Assembly (NCBI RefSeq): GCF_002019595.1 | Contig: NZ_KV917370.1 | Span: forward strand, 1 to 61,254 | DNA length: 61,254 nucleotides | Source of the DNA: Priestia abyssalis | GTDB lineage: Bacteria; Bacillota; Bacilli; Bacillales; Bacillaceae_H | Reading direction: 5' to 3' | Shown here: positions 17,841-25,216 of the stretch, piece by piece | Numbering within the stretch: the first letter of the stretch is position 1 | How the letters are laid out: each line of letters opens with the position of its first letter | The notes under the pieces: model-generated | What the model was told of the DNA's origin: nothing | The model's input: the letters and a program-made list of their open reading frames with translations, nothing else | Databases searched by the model: none | Translations under genes and position numbers: made by a program

Positions 17841-17869
17841 TTGCATTTATTGAAGATTGATGATAATAT
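17841..17869 (+). promoter_or_regulatory. Candidate promoter of rplK-rplA
   Basis: TTGCAT (17841-17846), 17 bp, then TAATAT (17864-17869) preceded by a TG extension (TGA). It lies in the nusG-rplK gap, upstream of several small hairpins and the L1-like site. Confidence 0.5.
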
Positions 17870-17942
17870 TTCATAAGTCAGTATGTCTCAATAAAAGAGA
17901 CTTATAACACAAATTCCTTATTTGATATAAAGGAACATTTGA

Positions 17943-17968
17943 GTGGGAGGGTATCACCCTATTACCAC
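17943..17968 (+). promoter_or_regulatory. Candidate ribosomal protein L1 mRNA-binding site, upstream of rplK
   Basis: GTGG and CCAC (17943-17946 and 17965-17968) enclose a GA/TATTA internal loop and a GGG/CCC stem. The strand order GTGGGAGG then ATTACCAC resembles the L1-binding helix of 23S rRNA, which has GUGGGAGG opposite AAUACCAC. It ends 12 bases before AAGGAGGTG of rplK. L1 is encoded by the second gene of the operon, so feedback repression is inferred. Confidence 0.6.
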
Positions 17969-17994
17969 ATCACGGACTTAAGGAGGTGTGTCTC

Positions 17995-18420
17995 GTGGCT
18001 AAAAAAGTAATTAAAATGGTTAAATTGCAAATCCCTGCTGGTAAAGCTAACCCAGCACCGCCGGTTGGTCCAGCATTGGGTCAAGCAGGTGTAAACATCA
18101 TGGGATTCTGTAAAGAATTTAACGCTCGCACAGCTGACCAAGCTGGTTTAATTATCCCTGTTGAAATTACGGTATTTGAGGACCGTTCATTTACATTTAT
18201 TACGAAAACTCCTCCTGCTGCTGTATTGCTTAAGAAAGCAGCTGGTATCGAGTCTGGTTCTGGCGAACCGAACCGTAATAAAGTTGCAACAGTCAAGCGT
18301 GATAAAGTACGTGAGATTGCTGAAACAAAAATGCCTGACCTTAATGCTGCTAGCGTAGAAGCTGCTATGCGCATGGTTGAAGGTACAGCGCGCAGCATGG
18401 GTATTGTTATCGAAGACTAA
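17995..18420 (+). CDS. rplK: 50S ribosomal protein L11
   Basis: Large-subunit protein of the GTPase-associated centre; binds 23S rRNA and thiopeptide antibiotics. The proline-rich N terminus (QIPAGKANPAPPVGPALGQAG) and C-terminal rRNA-binding domain are intact; 141 aa. A GTG at 17986 is also in frame, but it overlaps the AAGGAGGTG ribosome binding site, so the GTG at 17995 that yields MAKKVIK is chosen. Confidence 0.97.
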   Translation: MAKKVIKMVKLQIPAGKANPAPPVGPALGQAGVNIMGFCKEFNARTADQAGLIIPVEITVFEDRSFTFITKTPPAAVLLKKAAGIESGSGEPNRNKVATVKRDKVREIAETKMPDLNAASVEAAMRMVEGTARSMGIVIED

Positions 18421-18443
18421 TCCCGTGTTCGAACAGGTTGTTG

Positions 18444-18479
18444 AAGGTTGCGAGTAGGAAATATCCAATTCGCAACCTT
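18444..18479 (+). other. Hairpin between rplK and rplA
   Basis: Perfect 10-bp arms AAGGTTGCGA and TCGCAACCTT (18444-18453, 18470-18479) with a 16-nt loop and no T run afterwards. It is probably an mRNA structural or processing element just ahead of the second L1-like site. Confidence 0.6.
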
Positions 18480-18484
18480 TATTC

Positions 18485-18510
18485 GTGGGAGGTTATTCCG
18501 CTAAAACCAC
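18485..18510 (+). promoter_or_regulatory. Candidate ribosomal protein L1 mRNA-binding site, upstream of rplA
   Basis: GTGGGAGG...CTAAAACCAC repeats the layout of the site before rplK: GTGG/CCAC stem, GA internal loop, short GG/CC stem. It ends four bases before AAGGAGG of rplA. Two such sites in one operon strengthen the idea of L1 feedback. Confidence 0.55.
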
Positions 18511-18528
18511 ATAAGGAGGAAATTAACA

Positions 18529-19230
18529 ATGGCTAAAAGAGGTAAAAAGTACGTAGAAGCTGCTAAATTAGTAGACCGTACACAAGCTTACGCGGTAGCT
18601 GAAGCTATCGAGTTAGTAAAGAAAACAAACAATGCGAAATTTGATGCAACAGTAGAAGTTGCTTTCCGTTTAGGAGTAGATCCTAAGAAAGCGGATCAAC
18701 AAATTCGCGGCGCAGTTGTATTACCGCATGGTACTGGTAAAGTGCAACGCGTATTAGTATTTGCAAAAGGCGAAAAAGCGAAAGAAGCAGAAGCAGCAGG
18801 AGCTGACTACGTTGGTGATGCAGACTACATCAACAAGATCCAACAAGGTTGGTTTGAATTTGATGTAATCGTAGCTACACCTGATATGATGGGTGAAGTT
18901 GGTAAATTAGGTCGCGTATTAGGACCTAAAGGTTTAATGCCAAACCCTAAAACTGGTACAGTTACATTTGATGTGACAAAAGCTGTTAACGAAATCAAAG
19001 CTGGTAAAGTTGAATACCGCGTTGATAAAGCTGGTAACATCCATGTGCCAATCGGAAAAGTTTCTTTCGATAACGAAAAATTAATCGAAAACTTCGCAAC
19101 AATTCACGAAACAATGTTAAAGGTGAAACCATCAGCTGCTAAAGGTACTTATATGAAAAACGTATCAGTAACTTCTACGATGGGCCCTGGTATCAAAGTT
19201 GATCCAGCAACATTTGCTGCGAAGAACTAA
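18529..19230 (+). CDS. rplA: 50S ribosomal protein L1
   Basis: Binds the mobile L1 stalk of 23S rRNA and acts in many bacteria as a translational repressor of its own operon. Two-domain protein of 233 aa; the conserved RNA-binding stretch GRVLGPKGLMPNPKTGTV is present at about residues 126-143. AAGGAGGAAA precedes the ATG. Candidate target sites lie before both rplK and rplA. Confidence 0.97.
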   Translation: MAKRGKKYVEAAKLVDRTQAYAVAEAIELVKKTNNAKFDATVEVAFRLGVDPKKADQQIRGAVVLPHGTGKVQRVLVFAKGEKAKEAEAAGADYVGDADYINKIQQGWFEFDVIVATPDMMGEVGKLGRVLGPKGLMPNPKTGTVTFDVTKAVNEIKAGKVEYRVDKAGNIHVPIGKVSFDNEKLIENFATIHETMLKVKPSAAKGTYMKNVSVTSTMGPGIKVDPATFAAKN

Positions 19231-19250
19231 TTTAAAGTAGAATTTTCCAT

Positions 19251-19279
19251 TTGACTTAAAGTGAGTCATTTATTATAAT
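19251..19279 (+). promoter_or_regulatory. SigA-type promoter of rplJ-rplL
   Basis: TTGACT (19251-19256), 17 bp, perfect TATAAT (19274-19279). An inverted copy of part of the -35 (AGTCA, 19264-19268) lies in the spacer. It stands directly before the L10 leader. Confidence 0.75.
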
Positions 19280-19306
19280 AGATTTTGTTGTTAAAAAAAT
19301 CATTTG

Positions 19307-19422
19307 TACCGTAGACAGTAGGTGCCTTAATGGCTTAATTTCCTGCCGAGGTGTATTATAAAAGCATTTGTGTGTTTTGTGTGCTTATAATACCTCCATG
19401 TCTGCCATGGGGGTATTTGTCT
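19307..19422 (+). ncRNA. L10 (rplJ) leader RNA
   Basis: Structured leader bound by the L10-(L7/L12)4 complex to repress translation. The conserved opening ACCGTAGACAGTAGGTG, the segment TTCCTGCCGAGGTGTATTA, the complementary TAATACCTCCATG and the closing CTGCCATGGGGGTA match the Bacillus L10 leader family. The long stem pairs about 19348-19362 with 19383-19397. Confidence 0.85.
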
Positions 19423-19477
19423 GCATTACACCTTGTTGATACGAGTGTACGGAACGAAATCTACAGGAGGTGTAACA

Positions 19478-19978
19478 ATGAGCAAAGCAGTTGAAGCTAA
19501 AAAACAAGTAGTATCTGAAATCGCTTCTAAATTACGTGAAAGCAAATCGACAGTTGTTGTTGACTACCGTGGTTTAACAGTTGCGCAAGTAACTGAACTT
19601 CGTAAAACTTTACGTGAAGCTGGTGTTGAGTTCAAAGTATACAAAAACACTTTAACTCGTCGTGCGGCTGAAGAAGCTGAATTAGCTGGTTTAAACGAAT
19701 ACCTAACAGGTCCGAATGCAATTGCCTTCAGTACTGAAGATGTAATCGCTCCTGCGAAAGTGTTAAACGACTTCGCTAAAAAGAATGAAGCTCTAGAAAT
19801 TAAAGCTGGTGTTATCGAAGGAAACATCGCGTCTGTTGAAGAAGTTAAAGCTCTTGCTGAACTTCCATCTCGCGAAGGTTTACTTTCTATGTTGCTTAGC
19901 GTTCTTCAAGCTCCAATCCGCAACCTTGCACTTGCTGCAAAAGCTGTTGCTGATCAAAAAGAAGAGCAAGGCGCTTAA
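19478..19978 (+). CDS. rplJ: 50S ribosomal protein L10
   Basis: Base of the L7/L12 stalk on the large subunit. 166 aa; N-terminal rRNA-binding domain with VVDYRGLTVAQVTELRK, C-terminal helix that binds L7/L12 dimers. The frame opens at 19433, but the ATG at 19478 is preceded by CAGGAGGTG and gives MSKAVEAKKQ, so it is chosen. Controlled through its leader. Confidence 0.97.
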   Translation: MSKAVEAKKQVVSEIASKLRESKSTVVVDYRGLTVAQVTELRKTLREAGVEFKVYKNTLTRRAAEEAELAGLNEYLTGPNAIAFSTEDVIAPAKVLNDFAKKNEALEIKAGVIEGNIASVEEVKALAELPSREGLLSMLLSVLQAPIRNLALAAKAVADQKEEQGA

Positions 19979-20035
19979 TTTAAACATTAATCTTGTTTTA
20001 ATAATATGAAAAGCAAAAATAAGGAGGATATTAAA

Positions 20036-20401
20036 ATGACTAAAGAACAAATCATTGAAGCGGTTAAAAATATGACTGTTTTAGAACTTAACGACTTAGT
20101 AAAAGCTATCGAAGAAGAGTTTGGTGTAACTGCGGCTGCTCCTGTAGCTGTTATGGGTGGCGCTGCTGGTGGCGACGCTGCTGCTGAGCAAACTGAATTT
20201 GAAGTAGTACTTGCTAGCGCTGGTGCTCAAAAAATCAAAGTTATCAAAGTTGTACGTGAAATCACTGGTCTTGGCTTGAAAGAAGCTAAAGAATTAGTTG
20301 ACAACACTCCAAAAGCTCTTAAAGAAGGCGTTTCTAAAGAAGAAGCTGAAGAAATGAAAGCTAAACTTGAAGAAGTAGGCGCTTCTGTAGAAGTTAAGTA
20401 A
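20036..20401 (+). CDS. rplL: 50S ribosomal protein L7/L12
   Basis: Stalk protein that recruits translation GTPases. 121 aa with the N-terminal dimerisation helix, an alanine/glycine-rich hinge (about 37-52) and the C-terminal factor-binding domain with KIKVIKVVREITGLGLKEAK. An in-frame ATG lies at 20006, but AAGGAGGATAT is inside that extension and directs initiation at 20036. A terminator follows 20 bases after the stop. Confidence 0.97.
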   Translation: MTKEQIIEAVKNMTVLELNDLVKAIEEEFGVTAAAPVAVMGGAAGGDAAAEQTEFEVVLASAGAQKIKVIKVVREITGLGLKEAKELVDNTPKALKEGVSKEEAEEMKAKLEEVGASVEVK

Positions 20402-20420
20402 TTTCCTTTAGTACCTTGAA

Positions 20421-20449
20421 AAGCTCGCTTAATATAAGCGGGCTTTTTT
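20421..20449 (+). terminator. Intrinsic terminator after rplL
   Basis: Ten-base arms AAGCTCGCTT and AAGCGGGCTT (20421-20430, 20436-20445, with G-T pairs) are followed by TTTTTTG. Confidence 0.92.
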
Positions 20450-20504
20450 GATTTTATGTGTAATGGGCTTTATACTAAAAATAGGAAGGTTAGCTCTAAA
20501 GAAG

Positions 20505-20698
20505 TTGTTCGAAAGGCCGTGGAAAAACAGTGCTCAAATTTTTTCCAGATGAATTGAATGTTGCTCGTGTATGAGGTATTTATCAGCATTGGTTTTAATG
20601 GAAAAGAAGAACGACTTTCTTGTGTGTGACGAGGAATCATAAGAAATTCTCTTTGTACTCGAAATTGCGCTTTTTGAACTTCTTGATCCTTTTTACAC
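20505..20698 (+). repeat. Decayed copy (B) of the MITE-like intergenic repeat
   Basis: The right half aligns clearly with copy A at 16383-16647: GACGAGGAATCATAAGAA against GATGAAGAATCGTAAGAA, then CTTTGTACTC, TTGAACTTCTTGATCC and the final CTTTTT. The left end (GTTCGAAAGG, then GGAAAAA) is recognisable, and the middle is shortened and AT-rich. No intact terminal repeats remain. It fills most of the gap between the rplL terminator and the methyltransferase gene. Confidence 0.7.
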
Positions 20699-20731
20699 AT
20701 ACTTAAATAGAATGGAAGGAGGATGGTCGCT

Positions 20732-21340
20732 TTGACAGAACATTATTATTCTCATCAACCGTCTGTGGCAAGTGATCGTCAAACTTGGGATTTCATGCTC
20801 CGTGGAAACAAACTATTATTTACAACTGACCAAGGAGTCTTTTCGAAAAAAGAAGTAGACTTCGGTTCAAGAGTATTAATTGAAGCTTTTGTTTTTCCTG
20901 AAATACAAGGTGCAATTTTGGATGTGGGTTGTGGATACGGACCAATTGGTTTGTCCTTGGCAAAAGAGCGTTCTTCTGTTCAGGTGAATATGATTGATGT
21001 AAATGAAAGAGCCATTGAGTTAGCTAGGTTGAATGCGCAAAAAAACAACATCGCGAATGTACACATCTTTAAAAGTGATTGTTATGATGCTCTGAAGGTA
21101 GATGATCAATACGCGGCTATCTTAACGAACCCTCCTATTCGAGCGGGCAAAAAAGTGGTTCACGCTATTTTAGAGGGAGCTGTGCAGCACTTGTTGCCAA
21201 AAGGTGAATTATGGGTTGTTATTCAAAAGAAGCAGGGCGCTCCTTCTGCCCTAGAGAAAATGGAAAGTTTGTTTGGGGAAGTAGAAGTCGTAGAAAAGAA
21301 AAAAGGTTATTATATAATACGTGCGAAAAAGGTTGACTAG
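20732..21340 (+). CDS. ybxB: Class I SAM-dependent methyltransferase, RsmC/YbxB-like
   Basis: Probable 16S rRNA guanine-N2 methyltransferase. The SAM-binding motif ILDVGCGYGPIG (about residues 60-71) and the N-methyltransferase motif NPPIRAG (about 125-131) are clear. About 202 aa. The ATG at 20723 abuts GGAAGGAGG without spacing, so the TTG at 20732, nine bases from that site, is the likely start (MTEHYYSHQPSV). The conserved position before rpoB supports the identification; the exact target base is inferred. Confidence 0.87.
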   Translation: MTEHYYSHQPSVASDRQTWDFMLRGNKLLFTTDQGVFSKKEVDFGSRVLIEAFVFPEIQGAILDVGCGYGPIGLSLAKERSSVQVNMIDVNERAIELARLNAQKNNIANVHIFKSDCYDALKVDDQYAAILTNPPIRAGKKVVHAILEGAVQHLLPKGELWVVIQKKQGAPSALEKMESLFGEVEVVEKKKGYYIIRAKKVD

Positions 21341-21361
21341 CAAAAGTCGTTGTGGTAGTAT
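21333..21361 (+). promoter_or_regulatory. Candidate promoter of rpoB-rpoC
   Basis: TTGACT (21333-21338), overlapping the stop of the preceding gene, 17 bp, then TAGTAT (21356-21361). The remaining 21362-21586 leader is AT-rich with no clear terminator hairpin. Confidence 0.45.
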
Positions 21362-21586
21362 TATAAAATGCCAATATGTCATTATTCTATATAGCCTTTT
21401 ATTGTACATAAAATGTATAAATTTGGTTTGTATGGGAATGCTAATAAAATCAATAGTTCGTTTTTAGAAAGTTGTGGTTTCCTATTTAAAGAAGCCATTT
21501 TTCTTTTGTTTAATAATAAACATTTTTATGTTTATTGGCAATGTTTAATTTTTTACCAATAACGCTTTATTTGAGGGGTGAATGAG

Positions 21587-24500
21587 TTGACAGGTCAACT
21601 AGTTCAGTATGGACGCCACCGCCAACGAAGAAGTTATGCTCGTATCAGCGAGGTATTAGAATTACCAAACCTTATTGAAATTCAAACCTCTTCATATCAA
21701 TGGTTTCTTGATGAGGGTCTTAGAGAAATGTTCCAGGATATTTCTCCAATTGAAGACTTTACTGGAAATTTATCACTTGAATTCATTGATTACAGCTTAG
21801 GCGAACCAAAATATTCTGTAGAAGAATCAAAAGAGCGAGATGTAACGTATGCAGCACCTCTTCGTGTGAAAGTGCGCTTGATCAATAAAGAAACAGGGGA
21901 AGTAAAAGACCAAGATGTATTCATGGGTGACTTCCCGCTTATGACAGAAACAGGTACGTTTGTCATTAATGGTGCTGAACGTGTTATTGTTTCTCAGTTA
22001 GTTCGCTCACCAAGTGTGTATTACAGTGGGAAAATTGATAAAAACGGTAAAAGAGGCTATACAGCTACTGTCATTCCAAACCGTGGTGCATGGTTAGAAT
22101 ATGAAACAGACGCTAAAGATGTTGTGTACGTTCGTATCGATCGTACTCGAAAGCTTCCGGTTACCGTGTTGCTCCGTGCTCTTGGCTTCGGGTCTGATCA
22201 AGAAATCATCGATTTGCTTGGTGATAATGAGTATTTACGCAACACTCTTGAAAAAGACAACACAGAAAGTACAGAAAAAGCGTTATTAGAAATTTATGAG
22301 CGTTTACGTCCTGGTGAACCACCAACTGTGGAAAACGCAAAGACGCTTTTAGTGTCTCGTTTCTTTGATCCAAAACGCTATGACTTAGCGAATGTAGGTC
22401 GTTATAAAATTAATAAAAAGCTTCATATTAAACATCGTCTATTTAATCAACGTTTAGCGGAAACGCTAGTTGATCCGGAGACAGGCGAAATTATTGCGGA
22501 AAAAGGTACGATGATTGATCGCCGTACATTAGACCGTATCTTGCCGATGATTGAAAGTGGTATAAACTTTAAAACTTTCAATCCGGTAAGTGGTGTAATA
22601 GAAGAAGATATTACACTTCAATCCATCAAAATCTATGCTCCAAATGATCCGGATGGGGAAAAGGTTATTAATGTCCTAGGTAATGCTTATGTAGTAGAAG
22701 AAGTAAAGAATATTACACCAGCTGACATTTTAGCATCTATCAGCTACTTCTTTAACTTATTGCATCACGTAGGGGATACAGATGACATCGATCATTTAGG
22801 TAACCGCCGTTTGCGTTCTGTTGGAGAGTTATTACAAAACCAGTTCCGTATCGGTTTATCTCGTATGGAACGTGTAGTGCGTGAAAGAATGTCTATTCAA
22901 GACACAAACACGATTACACCACAGCAATTGATTAATATTCGTCCGGTTATTGCGGCAATAAAAGAGTTCTTCGGAAGTTCTCAGTTGTCACAGTTCATGG
23001 ATCAAACGAACCCATTAGCGGAGTTAACGCATAAACGTCGTTTATCTGCATTAGGTCCTGGTGGTTTGACTCGTGAGCGTGCTGGATTCGAAGTTCGTGA
23101 CGTTCACTACTCTCACTATGGGCGTATGTGTCCGATTGAGACTCCGGAGGGTCCAAACATCGGATTGATTAACTCGTTATCTTCATTCGCAAAAGTAAAC
23201 AAGTTTGGCTTCATTGAAACGCCTTACCGCCGTGTTGATCCAGATACAGGGAAAATCACATCGCGTATTGATTACTTAACGGCAGATGAAGAGGACAATT
23301 ATGTAGTGGCACAGGCGAATGCACGTTTAGACGAAGATGGGTCATTCTTAGACGAGAACATTGTTGCTCGTTTCCGTGGTGAAAACACCGTAGTCAGACG
23401 TGACCGTGTCGATTACATGGACGTATCTCCTAAACAGGTTGTATCTGCTGCGACAGCGTGTATCCCATTCTTAGAAAATGATGATTCAAACCGTGCATTA
23501 ATGGGGGCGAACATGCAACGTCAGGCAGTTCCGTTATTAAAACCTGAAGCTCCAATCGTTGGTACAGGTATGGAATATGTATCAGCAAAAGACTCAGGCG
23601 CGGCTGTCATTTGTAAGCATCCAGGTATTGTTGAGCGGGTTGAAGCAAAACAAGTCTGGGTTAGACGCTATGAAGAAGTAGACGGTCAAAGAGTTAAAGG
23701 TAATCTTGATAAATATAATTTATTGAAATTTATCCGTTCAAACCAAGGTACTTGCTACAACCAACGTCCAATTGTGGCTGTTGGAAACGAAGTGGTAAAA
23801 GGTGAAATCTTAGCTGATGGGCCATCCATGGAGTTAGGAGAATTAGCTTTAGGACGCAACGTACTTGTTGGATTCATGACTTGGGACGGATACAACTACG
23901 AGGATGCTATCATCATGAGCGAGCGTCTCGTGAAAGATGATGTATATACTTCTGTTCATATTGAAGAATATGAATCCGAATCTCGTGATACGAAGTTAGG
24001 ACCAGAAGAGATTACACGCGATATCCCGAACGTAGGGGAAGATGCACTGCGTAATCTGGATGAGCGCGGAATTATTCGTATTGGTGCAGAAGTAAAAGAT
24101 GGCGATCTCTTGGTAGGGAAAGTAACGCCTAAAGGTGTGACTGAACTGACAGCTGAAGAACGTCTATTACATGCTATCTTTGGTGAAAAAGCTCGAGAAG
24201 TTCGTGATACATCTCTCCGTGTACCTCATGGCGGAGGTGGAATTATTCTTGATGTCAAAGTCTTCAACCGCGAAGACGGCGATGAGCTGCCACCAGGTGT
24301 GAACCAATTGGTTCGCGTGTACATCGTACAAAAACGTAAAATTTCCGAAGGTGACAAGATGGCGGGTCGCCATGGTAACAAAGGGGTTATCTCACGTATT
24401 TTACCTGAAGAAGACATGCCTTACTTACCAGACGGCACCCCTATTGATATCATGTTAAACCCACTAGGGGTACCTTCACGTATGAATATCGGGCAAGTTT

Positions 24501-25153
24501 TGGAATTACACTTAGGTATGGCTGCCCGTAAGTTAGGTATTCATGTAGCATCTTCTGTATTCGATGGTGCTCGTGAAGAAGATGTATGGTCAACGATTGA
24601 AGAAGCGGGGATGTCTCGTGACGCGAAAACCGTTCTTTATGATGGACGTACAGGCGAACCGTTCGACAACCGTGTATCTGTTGGTGTTATGTATATGATT
24701 AAATTGGCGCATATGGTTGACGACAAACTTCACGCTCGTTCAACAGGACCTTACTCGTTAGTAACGCAACAGCCGCTTGGAGGTAAAGCTCAATTCGGAG
24801 GTCAGCGTTTCGGTGAGATGGAGGTATGGGCACTTGAAGCATATGGTGCTGCTTATACACTTCAAGAAATTTTAACGGTTAAATCTGATGACGTTGTAGG
24901 ACGTGTGAAAACATACGAAGCAATCGTTAAAGGTGAAAACGTTCCTGAACCGGGCATCCCTGAGTCATTCAAAGTATTGATTAAAGAGCTTCAAAGTTTA
25001 GGTATGGATGTTAAGATGCTATCGAGCGACGAAGAAGAAATCGAGATTTCAGATATTGATGATGACCATGATCAACCAAGTGATAACATCATGATGGATT
25101 CTGAAAGAGAGCCTGTTGCAGAAGAGCAAAAAGCTCCTGTCATTAAAGAGTAA
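21587..25153 (+). CDS. rpoB: DNA-directed RNA polymerase subunit beta
   Basis: Forms with beta' the catalytic core of RNA polymerase. About 1188 aa, collinear with the B. subtilis protein from MTGQLVQYGRHRQRRSYARI onward. The rifampicin-binding region (SQLSQFMDQTNPLAELTHKR and following) has the common sensitive-type sequence. The upstream GTG (21578) lies inside GAGGGGTG, so the TTG at 21587 is chosen. The acidic C-terminal tail varies between species. Confidence 0.97.
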   Translation: MTGQLVQYGRHRQRRSYARISEVLELPNLIEIQTSSYQWFLDEGLREMFQDISPIEDFTGNLSLEFIDYSLGEPKYSVEESKERDVTYAAPLRVKVRLINKETGEVKDQDVFMGDFPLMTETGTFVINGAERVIVSQLVRSPSVYYSGKIDKNGKRGYTATVIPNRGAWLEYETDAKDVVYVRIDRTRKLPVTVLLRALGFGSDQEIIDLLGDNEYLRNTLEKDNTESTEKALLEIYERLRPGEPPTVENAKTLLVSRFFDPKRYDLANVGRYKINKKLHIKHRLFNQRLAETLVDPETGEIIAEKGTMIDRRTLDRILPMIESGINFKTFNPVSGVIEEDITLQSIKIYAPNDPDGEKVINVLGNAYVVEEVKNITPADILASISYFFNLLHHVGDTDDIDHLGNRRLRSVGELLQNQFRIGLSRMERVVRERMSIQDTNTITPQQLINIRPVIAAIKEFFGSSQLSQFMDQTNPLAELTHKRRLSALGPGGLTRERAGFEVRDVHYSHYGRMCPIETPEGPNIGLINSLSSFAKVNKFGFIETPYRRVDPDTGKITSRIDYLTADEEDNYVVAQANARLDEDGSFLDENIVARFRGENTVVRRDRVDYMDVSPKQVVSAATACIPFLENDDSNRALMGANMQRQAVPLLKPEAPIVGTGMEYVSAKDSGAAVICKHPGIVERVEAKQVWVRRYEEVDGQRVKGNLDKYNLLKFIRSNQGTCYNQRPIVAVGNEVVKGEILADGPSMELGELALGRNVLVGFMTWDGYNYEDAIIMSERLVKDDVYTSVHIEEYESESRDTKLGPEEITRDIPNVGEDALRNLDERGIIRIGAEVKDGDLLVGKVTPKGVTELTAEERLLHAIFGEKAREVRDTSLRVPHGGGGIILDVKVFNREDGDELPPGVNQLVRVYIVQKRKISEGDKMAGRHGNKGVISRILPEEDMPYLPDGTPIDIMLNPLGVPSRMNIGQVLELHLGMAARKLGIHVASSVFDGAREEDVWSTIEEAGMSRDAKTVLYDGRTGEPFDNRVSVGVMYMIKLAHMVDDKLHARSTGPYSLVTQQPLGGKAQFGGQRFGEMEVWALEAYGAAYTLQEILTVKSDDVVGRVKTYEAIVKGENVPEPGIPESFKVLIKELQSLGMDVKMLSSDEEEIEISDIDDDHDQPSDNIMMDSEREPVAEEQKAPVIKE

Positions 25154-25216
25154 TTTACGCCAAGCGTTTTAACTATATAAGGGAAAAACCTGGAGACTAA
25201 AAGGGAGGTAGGCCCC

